Source of the DNA: Planctomycetota bacterium
GTDB lineage: Bacteria > Planctomycetota > UBA8742 > UBA2392
Length of the DNA stretch: 64,000 bases
Assembly (NCBI GenBank): GCA_019636195.1
Contig: JAHBYA010000008.1
Location: 62,001-126,000 of the forward strand
Reading direction: 5' to 3'
Under the pieces are notes generated by a model. It saw nothing but the letters and a program-made list of their open reading frames with translations, was not told the origin of the DNA and did not search any database. Made by a program: the position numbers and the translations under genes. Within the stretch, counting starts at the first letter, position 1. Every line of letters begins with the position of its first letter. Shown piece by piece: positions 17,477-23,658 of the stretch.

Positions 17477-18028
17477 TCACAGCAACAGGTGCATGCTGAT
17501 CTCGTCGGTGTAGCTGCCGTCGCCGTACCTCACCGCGCGCGGCTTCACGCCATTCACCGTAAACCCGCACTTGTAGTACAGCCGCAGTGCACGCGGGTTG
17601 TTGCCCAGCACCTGCAGGTGCACGCTTTCGACTTGCGGGTTCCGCCTTGCCCAATGCAGCAACTGGCGCAGCAGCGCCTCGCCGATGCCCTGGCCCTGCC
17701 AGCCCGGCCGCACGCCCATGCCCAGCACACCGGCATGGCGCAGTCGCGCGCGTTCGTGGGGCCGGAAGCTGATGTTGCCGACAATTGCGCCGTCCGCTAC
17801 AGCCAGCAACAGCAGCGCGTTGGGGCCGTCCAGGAAGCCCCGTATCCACTCGCGTTCCTGCTCGACATTGATCGTGAACTCCTCGGGCGTGGTGATGTTG
17901 CCGACGTCAGCCGCCATGATCTCACGGGCGCAATCGAGCAGCTCGGCTGCGTCTTGATCCTGCGCGCAGCGCAGCACGACCTGCCCGCCGTTGCGGGCAC
18001 TGACAGTGACCGGATCAGTGTATGCCAT
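17477..18028 (-). CDS. GNAT-family N-acetyltransferase
   Basis: The 183-residue protein has the RimI/RimL-like fold. Acetyl-CoA-binding motif A reads GMGVRPGWQGQGIGEALLRQLL (Q/R-x-x-G-x-G/A), followed by VHLQVLGNNPRALRLYYKCGF, which is motif B with the usual N-x-x-A-x-x-L-Y-x-K-x-G-F. The substrate is unknown. A -10 box GATAAT (18036-18041, minus strand) lies 7 nt before the ATG, suggesting a leaderless transcript. It is divergent from the RidA-HAD pair. Confidence 0.9.
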   Translation of the reverse strand: MAYTDPVTVSARNGGQVVLRCAQDQDAAELLDCAREIMAADVGNITTPEEFTINVEQEREWIRGFLDGPNALLLLAVADGAIVGNISFRPHERARLRHAGVLGMGVRPGWQGQGIGEALLRQLLHWARRNPQVESVHLQVLGNNPRALRLYYKCGFTVNGVKPRAVRYGDGSYTDEISMHLLL

Positions 18029-18084
18029 GCACCGGATTATCGCGCCGACACGGGCGCTCGTCGATGACTCGCCGCGGGTACGCC

Positions 18085-18113
18085 TTGAGGCTGGCGCCGC
18101 GCGCCGCTAACCT
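18085..18113 (+). promoter_or_regulatory. Leaderless promoter for the RidA-HAD operon
   Basis: TTGAGG (18085-18090), a 17-bp spacer and TAACCT (18108-18113) lie 6 nt before the ATG at 18120. Confidence 0.5.
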
Positions 18114-18119
18114 CCGGCC

Positions 18120-18509
18120 ATGGAACGGCGAGAAGTCACATCAGGCGCCCCGTGGGAGCAGCTGTACGGCTACCGGCGCGCGGTACGAGTCGGCCCGCAC
18201 GTGCATGTTTCGGGCACGGCCCCGCTGGACGAGCAAGGCAACACGTTTGCCCCGGGCGACGCGTACGGGCAGGCCAGGCGCTGCTTTGAGATCGCACTTA
18301 AGGCAGCGCAGCAACTGGGCGCCGGCGCGCAGCATGTGGTGCGCACGCGCATGTATGTCACCGACATCCGCTTCGCCTCTGACTTCGGCCGCGCGCACGG
18401 CGAGTTTTTCTCCGCGTACCCGCCCGCTTCAACCATGGTGGAAATCCGCAAGCTGATCATGCCCGACATGCTGATCGAGATTGAGCTTGAGGCCTACGTC
18501 GATGGCTGA
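18120..18509 (+). CDS. RidA/YjgF-family protein
   Basis: The 129-residue protein belongs to the family of enamine/imine deaminases. VHVSGTAPLDEQGN, the internal IALKAAQQLGAGAQHVVRTRMYVTD (family Arg position) and the C-terminal MLIEIELEAYV with its conserved Glu fit. The extra N-terminal residues resemble the RidA subfamilies with GAPWE near the start. It overlaps the following HAD gene by 8 nt, suggesting coupled translation. Confidence 0.88.
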   Translation: MERREVTSGAPWEQLYGYRRAVRVGPHVHVSGTAPLDEQGNTFAPGDAYGQARRCFEIALKAAQQLGAGAQHVVRTRMYVTDIRFASDFGRAHGEFFSAYPPASTMVEIRKLIMPDMLIEIELEAYVDG

Positions 18510-19107
18510 GATTCGCGCCATCCTGTTCGACCTCGGCGGCGTGCTGTGCCGCGTAGATGAAGCGCCGGTCTGGGCCGCATGGCAGCAGCACACCGGCATC
18601 AGCGGCGACGAGCTCAAGCGCGAACTGTACGACCGCGGGCTGAAAGAAGAATTCGACCGCGGCCTGAAGGCGCCCGGCGGCGTGGCCTTGTTTCTGGCTG
18701 CGCGCTGGGACATCGCCTTTGCCGGCGCCGACTGGCGCCGTATCTGGGGCCTGGCGGTCACGCCCGACCCGGCCATGGACGCGCTGGCCGCCGAGCTGGC
18801 GGCGCGCTTGCCGTGCGCGCTGGCCAGTACCACCGACCGCGTGCACCACGAGAAACTGTCCTCCGAGCTTGCCTGCCTCGCGGCTTTCAAGGCGCAAGTC
18901 GTTTCGTACCGCGAAGGCTACCTGAAGCCTGAGCCGCAGTTCTACCGCGCGTGCCTGAATGCGCTTGGCAGCAGCGCCGAACACACCCTGTTCATCGATG
19001 ACCGCCCCGAAAACGTCGGCGGCGCGGTCGCTGCCGGAATGCACGGCCGCCTGTTCAAGGACATCGAAACATTGCGCGCAGACCTTGCCCGGCTCGGCAT
19101 CGTGTGA
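18502..19107 (+). CDS. HAD-superfamily hydrolase
   Basis: The 201-residue protein has motif I as ILFDLGGVL. The second Asp of the usual DxD is Gly, as in the DxG epoxide-hydrolase/YihX-like group. ASTTDR is motif II (Thr), KPEPQFYRACL is motif III (Lys) and FIDDRPENVGGA is motif IV. The substrate is unknown. The start ATG lies inside the last codons of the RidA gene, so they form an operon. Confidence 0.88.
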   Translation: MAEIRAILFDLGGVLCRVDEAPVWAAWQQHTGISGDELKRELYDRGLKEEFDRGLKAPGGVALFLAARWDIAFAGADWRRIWGLAVTPDPAMDALAAELAARLPCALASTTDRVHHEKLSSELACLAAFKAQVVSYREGYLKPEPQFYRACLNALGSSAEHTLFIDDRPENVGGAVAAGMHGRLFKDIETLRADLARLGIV

Positions 19108-19113
19108 GGCGCT

Positions 19114-20058
19114 TCAACCGTAGCGGTACCCGTTATCCACCAGCGGCAGGTTCAGCGCTGCGCAAACCTCAGCCAGTGTCTCGGGGCAGAAGTAGTAAAA
19201 GCGCAGGCTGGCCAGGTTGCCGCGGTCCTGCGTGAAGCGCAGCACGTCGCGAACAACGCGGCGGGTTTTGTCGCCATCGACAACGTCATACCACAACACA
19301 ACGATCGGCTCGCCCATGTACACCAGGCGCTGCGCCTGCGGGTTGCCCTCTTCAACCACGGTGTGCCCGAGGCTGCCCTTCTTCATCTGCTCAGGCCCGA
19401 ACTCGTACACCATGCCGACGACGTCCGCTGTCGAGTCGGCCAGCATCAGCGCGGTCAGCGCCGCCATGTCACGCGCATTGAACGCTTCACACCAGCGGTC
19501 CAGCAGGGCCGCGTCGGCGAGGTCGGCGACCGGCGGTTGCGGCGTGCTCTCGCGCGCCAGCGCCAGTTTCTCCCGTCCGCGGTGCAGCGCGGCCTTAACG
19601 GCCCCGACCGTGGTCTGCAGGTACGACGCCGTTTCTTCCAGGCTGAAATCAAACACGTCTTTCAGCAGCAGCGCCGCGCGCTCTTTGGGCGGCAGCGCGT
19701 GCAGCATTGCGCCCAGCGCCTGCCGCGTCTCTGATGGCAACGGGGGCGGCGCGTCCGCGGGCGCGTCAAAGTGCTCGGGCATGGCGGCCTCGGTCTGCTT
19801 GCGGTTGATGTCGATCCACAGGTTGGTGGCGATTCGAAACAAGTAGGCGCGAGGGTTGTCGATGCTCCAGTGAACTTCACCCAGCTTGGCAAAGGCTTTC
19901 AGCAGCGTGTCCTGCACCAGGTCTTCGGCGCCCCAGACGTTGCGCGCCAAGTGGCGGCAGTACCGGAACAGCTCGGGCCGCAGCGGGTCGATCACGTCAA
20001 AGAAACGCCGCCGCACCTGCCTGATCTCGCGGGTGAATTCGCTGTTCAACTCCGGCAT
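19114..20058 (-). CDS. ECF sigma factor with C-terminal SnoaL-like extension
   Basis: The protein has 314 residues. Region 2 (FRYCRHLARNVWGAEDLVQDTLLKAFAKLG, NPRAYLFRIATNLWID) and region 4 (LPPKERAALLLKDVFDFSLEETASYL, VGAVKAALHRGREKL) are complete. After residue ~185 comes an NTF2/SnoaL-like domain (ALLDRWCEAFNARDMAALTALM), as in ECF sigma groups that use a fused sensor domain instead of a separate anti-sigma. AAGGGGG precedes the start. No adjacent anti-sigma gene is seen. Confidence 0.87.
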   Translation of the reverse strand: MPELNSEFTREIRQVRRRFFDVIDPLRPELFRYCRHLARNVWGAEDLVQDTLLKAFAKLGEVHWSIDNPRAYLFRIATNLWIDINRKQTEAAMPEHFDAPADAPPPLPSETRQALGAMLHALPPKERAALLLKDVFDFSLEETASYLQTTVGAVKAALHRGREKLALARESTPQPPVADLADAALLDRWCEAFNARDMAALTALMLADSTADVVGMVYEFGPEQMKKGSLGHTVVEEGNPQAQRLVYMGEPIVVLWYDVVDGDKTRRVVRDVLRFTQDRGNLASLRFYYFCPETLAEVCAALNLPLVDNGYRYG

Positions 20059-20131
20059 GCAACCCCCTTTCCGCGTCAAGGACGGATCAGCCGCCTGCAA
20101 AGATACGGGAATTCCGGCGGGGCGCAGCGCC

Positions 20132-20668
20132 CTACTCTTTCAAGCCGGGGGCGCGTTGCTGCGGCTTGTAGTCACCGCTGCGGCCGCGCGCGATGCTCAG
20201 CGTCTGCCATGCGGGCCCCACCTGCTGGCGCGCCAGCGTGACCATCTGCCCGACGTGGTATGCGTAGTGGCCGATCTGCCGGATCAATGCATCGAGCACC
20301 AGCATGGATTCGCCGCGGATCGTGACTTCGCGGGTGATGTCGCCCGGCTGCAGCGCTTGAATCGTGTCCAGCGTCAGCGCCCAGCCTTGCTGCCACAATT
20401 CGTGAATCTTCGCGGCGTCACTCACCACTGGCTCAAACTCGGCGTCTCGTTGCCGCCAAGGCTTGTCGCCGTCTTCGGTCAGGAAGTTGGTCCAGCGCGA
20501 CAGCATATTGCCGTGCAGGTGCTGCACGATAATGGCGATGCTGTTGGCCTCGGTGTCCGTGCGATGAAAGAGCTGCGCCTCGCTGACGCGCGCCAGCGCG
20601 CCGTCGCCCAGCGACTTGATCTGGCGCATACGTGCCAGCGCAGCATGCAGAAAGCGGTCAGCGGTCAT
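20132..20668 (-). CDS. DinB-superfamily protein (DUF1572-like)
   Basis: The 178-residue protein is a helical bundle with candidate metal-binding histidines in IIVQHLHGNMLSRW and IGHYAYHVGQMVTLAR, as in DUF1572/DinB proteins. Its ATG overlaps the TGA of the preceding selenoprotein candidate (ATGA, 20665-20668), so the two genes are translationally coupled. DinB-like proteins often use low-molecular-weight thiols, which would fit a thiol/selenol redox neighbourhood, but this is inference. Confidence 0.8.
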   Translation of the reverse strand: MTADRFLHAALARMRQIKSLGDGALARVSEAQLFHRTDTEANSIAIIVQHLHGNMLSRWTNFLTEDGDKPWRQRDAEFEPVVSDAAKIHELWQQGWALTLDTIQALQPGDITREVTIRGESMLVLDALIRQIGHYAYHVGQMVTLARQQVGPAWQTLSIARGRSGDYKPQQRAPGLKE

Positions 20669-21195
20669 GGTTTGGCCGGGGGCCTGGCCGGTTTGCAGTC
20701 CTTGCAGTCCGTGCAATCCTTGCAGTCTTTGCAATCCTGGCAGTCGGCCTGGGGCTGGGCCTGCGCGCCGAGCATCTCTTTCAGCACCTGCTCAGGCATG
20801 CCCCGCACCAGCTCGGTCAGTTTGCCATTTTCAAAGCGTGCCACGAACTGCCTTGCGCTGAAGCCCTCGGGCAGCAGCTCCAGCGCCTCCGGCGGCACGC
20901 GCCCGGAGTACGCACAGGCGACCACCAGCCGGCCCGATTGCGTGGCTTCGCTGACTTCCGGCGTGCTTTCCAGTCGCTGTACCAGCGACGGGCAGCTCCA
21001 TCAGTTGGGCGAGTTGTCCACTGCCAGCAGCAGCGGTACGCCCCTCTGTGCCGCCGCTTCACTGGCCTGCACAAAGTCGCCGGTGATCAAACCGCCGGCC
21101 TGCGGCCGTTCTTTCCACCAGAAGTTGTACCCAAGGAACACAACCGCCGTCACGGCCATGAAGATCCAGGGAAGGTTGTCCACGAGTCGTTTCAT
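20665..21195 (-). CDS. Putative selenoprotein: membrane-anchored thioredoxin-fold protein with UWSC motif and CxxC-ladder tail
   Basis: Reading from ATG 21195 to the stop at 20665 gives 176 residues with one in-frame TGA (21003-21001, codon 65). It falls in LLLAVDNSPN-U-WSCPSLVQRL, where a thioredoxin CxxC would be, so it reads as Sec-x-x-Cys. An N-terminal membrane helix (LPWIFMAVTAVVFLGYNFWW) precedes the fold, and strand LVVACAYSG and ARFENGKLTELV follow. The tail CQDCKDCKDCTDCKDCK holds six Cys at every third residue. A hairpin (GTCGCTG-GTA-CAGCGAC, 20973-20989) starts 12 nt after the TGA, as expected for a bacterial SECIS. Standard annotation would give two short genes (21001-21195 and 20665-20925). 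The alternative is a nonsense mutation. Confidence 0.72.
20973..20989 (-). promoter_or_regulatory. Candidate bacterial SECIS hairpin
   Basis: On the minus strand a perfect 7-bp stem with a GUA loop lies within the coding sequence. The loop begins 19 nt after the UGA at 21001. Known bacterial SECIS elements place the loop about 16-37 nt downstream and favour a G at the start of the loop; both hold here. Confidence 0.55.
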
Positions 21196-21230
21196 ACGGG
21201 GCTAACAGGGTGGCGCGAGCTTCTATTCCG

Positions 21231-21581
21231 CTACTTCTTCCTGGCGGGCTTCTTCGCGGCCTTGAGGGTCTGGGCGTGCGCGAAACTGGCTTCAACCCAG
21301 CGCGAAAGTTGCTTGGCGGTCTTCAGCGCTTCCATCGACACCAGTACCCACCCGGGCAGCGCTTTGCCCTTCTGTGTAAACGCGCTGCAATGCTTCAGCT
21401 CAAGGTGCTTGCGCAATGACTCGGCGTCGCACAGCGCAATCAAACCGTCGTCCACCGCGCCGATGAACGGGTGGCCGTTCAACACATACACTCGCCCGCC
21501 ATAGAGCGATTTTTCTGTCCAGCCGGGTTTGCGTTCAAGGACATCACGCACACGCTCGAGTAACCGCTCGTCATACCCCAT
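21231..21581 (-). CDS. TfoX N-terminal-domain-like protein
   Basis: This 116-residue small protein resembles the TfoX/Sxy N-terminal domain: MGYDERLLERVRDVLE, then WTEKSLYGGRVYVLNGHPFIGAVDDGLIALC and MEALKTAKQLSRWVEASFAHA. Stand-alone versions have unknown roles, and a competence function should not be assumed. GGAG is upstream of the ATG, and GATAAT lies further up as a possible -10. It lies between the two selenoprotein candidates on the same strand. Confidence 0.75.
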   Translation of the reverse strand: MGYDERLLERVRDVLERKPGWTEKSLYGGRVYVLNGHPFIGAVDDGLIALCDAESLRKHLELKHCSAFTQKGKALPGWVLVSMEALKTAKQLSRWVEASFAHAQTLKAAKKPARKK

Positions 21582-21635
21582 GGAATTCTCCGCGCAGCAT
21601 TATCCGCCGCGGGCGACCTTTCACAAGGGCACCGA

Positions 21636-22670
21636 TCAACTGTCGGCGGGCGGCTGCCCCAGATACGGGCCGGGCTTGTTCTGCGGCGGCTGGTACGCCT
21701 GCGGCTTGAACTCACGGGTGCGCCGCGGCGCCGGCGGTTGGCCGGGCGGCGGTTCAGGCGGCTGCTGGGTGTAGTCGGGCTGGGGCGAGTACAAGGACGC
21801 ACCCGATCCAGGCTGCTGGCTCATGTACGGAGGCATGGGCGCCTGGCCCGGCGGAGGGCCATAGCCCGGCTGGGGCGGCGGCGCGTATCCGGGCGGCGGG
21901 CCGTAGCCGGGCGGCGGGCCGTAGCCGGGCGGCGGGCCGTAGCCGGGCGGCGGGCCGTAGCCGGGCGGCGCGTGGCCCGGGCCCTGCGGCGGTTGCTGCT
22001 GTGCGTAGCCCTGCGGCGGGTACGATGGCGCGATGTAGCCCGGTCGCAGATGCGCCGGAATCTTGTCGCGCGTGGACCACCAGAACCACCCCACCGCAGC
22101 CACAAAAAACAGGCCCAGCACCACGATCATCCACACCCACCAGCCGCCGGCGCCAGAGCCCGACGATGAGCTGCCGCCGACGCCCTCCGCCACGCCGACG
22201 CCACTCAGCGCCTTTGAAATGAGGTTGTCATTGAGCTGGCCGGGGTGGCCGCGCCATGCAACCTTGCCGGCGGCCGTGATCAGAAAAGCGTGGGGTATGC
22301 CGCGCACTCCGTAGCGGCTCATGCCGTTGCTGGAAGTCGCGGTAGCGTAATCGACACCCTTGGAATTGAGCCACGGCGCCACCTTTGCCGGGTCTTCGTT
22401 GCTCACGGCAACGACAATCAGTCCTTCTGCGCTGTACCGGCTTTCAAGCTGGTTCAACTTCGGGACTGACTGTGCGCAGGGCCCTCACCACGTTGCAAAA
22501 AACTCCAGCAACACAGTGCTGCCGCGCAAACCCGACAGCGATGTCACGCCCTCCGGCAGGTTCCAGGACCAATCAAACTCAATGTCCGGGGCCTGGCTGC
22601 CGACGTCTTGGGCGCGCAAACTGCCGGCGCCAAGCGCCACAGCCGCAAGCATGATCAACGCAATTCGCAT
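21636..22670 (-). CDS. Putative selenoprotein: TlpA/ResA-like thioredoxin with UGPC motif, membrane helix and PPGYG-repeat tail
   Basis: From ATG 22670 (AAGGACGG upstream) the frame runs 344 residues with one in-frame TGA (22487-22485, codon 62). It falls in VLLEFFATW-U-GPCAQSVPKL, exactly replacing the first Cys of the thioredoxin WCGPC site. The rest of the fold is intact (LIVVAVSNEDPAKVAPWL, cis-Pro region RGIPHAFLI, strand GKVAWRGHPG). There is a signal peptide (MRIALIMLAAVALGAGSLRA). After the fold come a Ser/Gly linker, one transmembrane helix (~170-190) and a Pro/Gly/Tyr tail with repeated PPGYG. Standard annotation would split it into 22485-22670 and 21636-22457, losing the active site. 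Confidence 0.78.
21888..21965 (-). repeat. Tandem 18-bp repeats coding GYGPPP units
   Basis: About four near-identical 18-bp units (gggcggcgggccgtagcc on the plus strand) encode repeated GYGPPP in the cytoplasmic or periplasmic tail of the thioredoxin-like protein. Such tracts vary in copy number by slippage. Confidence 0.8.
22446..22460 (-). promoter_or_regulatory. Candidate bacterial SECIS hairpin
   Basis: On the minus strand, AAGUUG-AAC-CAGCUU can form a 6-bp stem (or 5 bp with a GAACC loop) whose loop starts 30-31 nt after the UGA at 22485. Distance fits a bacterial SECIS. The hairpin is weaker than the one at 20973. Confidence 0.4.
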
Positions 22671-22746
22671 CTGCCGTCCTTAACTAGTCGCATGGGCACA
22701 ATGATACAACATGCGCCACCGTGCACCGATTCCAAATGTGCTCCAT

Positions 22747-23544
22747 CTATGGAACCGGCGGCTTCGGCTTGTGCTCCCAGGGCGGTATCTCGCCTCCGGT
22801 GGCAGGGCCCGGCGCGTCACGCGTGACGGCCCACGGCGGCTGGACGGTCTTGGTCGGGGATGGCGGCGCGGGCGGCGCCTCTGCGGGCATCGGCACGGGC
22901 TCAGGCAGGGGCAGGGGTTCCGGTACAGCCGGCGGCAGGGCGGCGGCGGCGGCACCAGGCCGCAGCAGCAGCTTGTAGCCGAGCACGGCAACCAGCACCA
23001 GCAAACCAATCAGCAAAAGCCAGGCAGCGAGGTTGCCAGAGTCCGCCCCGGCCGAGGTAGCGCCGCCGGAAGCGCGATCAGCGGGTGTACCTTCAATGTC
23101 GGCGACAAACCGCGCCAGCAGCGGGCGCACGCGCGACTCGGTGTTCGGGGGGCAGACCATGCACACACGCAGCGCCCCCTGGCGCAACGGCACGTCGATC
23201 CATAACGCCACGCGCTGGTCCGTGGCCAGTGTGCGAAAGCCGTACACCGGCTCATTGTTCCAGTACTCGCGAATCATGCTGGCGTTGGTGTCCGCCGGGA
23301 ACTCCGGCAACTCGCCCAAGCCCGGGGTGGCCTCAAGCAACCCGATCGCCAGCAGCACCTGCGAGGCGTCGCCGGGCACAATGCGGCCGGCGTACAGGTA
23401 CTGCGGCTCAAAGCCGGCCAAGGGCAACGAGCCGCCGAATTCCTGCATGCCGGCGGGCGGCTCAAACGAATAGCCGTCGTCTGCATCAACCCGCTGCGCA
23501 GCCAGAGGCGCAACGACAAGCAGCAAGAAGAGAATCAGCCGCAT
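22747..23544 (-). CDS. Hypothetical envelope protein with one membrane helix and Pro-rich tail
   Basis: The 265-residue protein has a signal peptide (MRLILFLLLVVAPLAAQ). A globular domain of ~130 residues (GYSFEPPAGMQEFGG ... RVALWIDVPL) ends with a Cys pair in VCMVCPP. A Gly/Ala/Ser linker, a transmembrane helix (LAAWLLLIGLLVLVAVLGYKLLL) and a cytoplasmic-type Pro-rich tail follow. No family is recognised. The architecture (exported domain, helix, Pro-rich tail) parallels the neighbouring thioredoxin-like protein. TAGGAT (23552-23557) is 7 nt before the ATG, a possible leaderless -10, although AGGA could act as a ribosome binding site. Confidence 0.7.
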   Translation of the reverse strand: MRLILFLLLVVAPLAAQRVDADDGYSFEPPAGMQEFGGSLPLAGFEPQYLYAGRIVPGDASQVLLAIGLLEATPGLGELPEFPADTNASMIREYWNNEPVYGFRTLATDQRVALWIDVPLRQGALRVCMVCPPNTESRVRPLLARFVADIEGTPADRASGGATSAGADSGNLAAWLLLIGLLVLVAVLGYKLLLRPGAAAAALPPAVPEPLPLPEPVPMPAEAPPAPPSPTKTVQPPWAVTRDAPGPATGGEIPPWEHKPKPPVP

Positions 23545-23658
23545 GGCGGTGATCCTAGCTATTTCGAACACGCGGCAAAGGAAGCAGGCTTTCGACAAGC
23601 GCGATTCGAAGTACTGCCGCTGCGCCAGCCGGATCGACTGGCGCAGCGCAAACGGAGC

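Noticed and set aside
20700..20745. Short repeats that might be a CRISPR or intergenic tandem repeat
   Set aside because: The 9-bp near-repeats encode the CxxC ladder. There are no spacers and the sequence is coding.
20665..20925. Stand-alone 86-residue gene with Cys-rich tail
   Set aside because: It is in the same frame as the upstream 21001-21195 fragment with only a TGA between them. It lacks its own start region and begins inside the thioredoxin-like fold, so it was merged as one Sec-containing gene.
21636..22457. Stand-alone gene starting MNQLESRYSAEG
   Set aside because: It begins in the helix after the thioredoxin active site and is in frame with the UGPC half. It is the 3' part of the larger gene.
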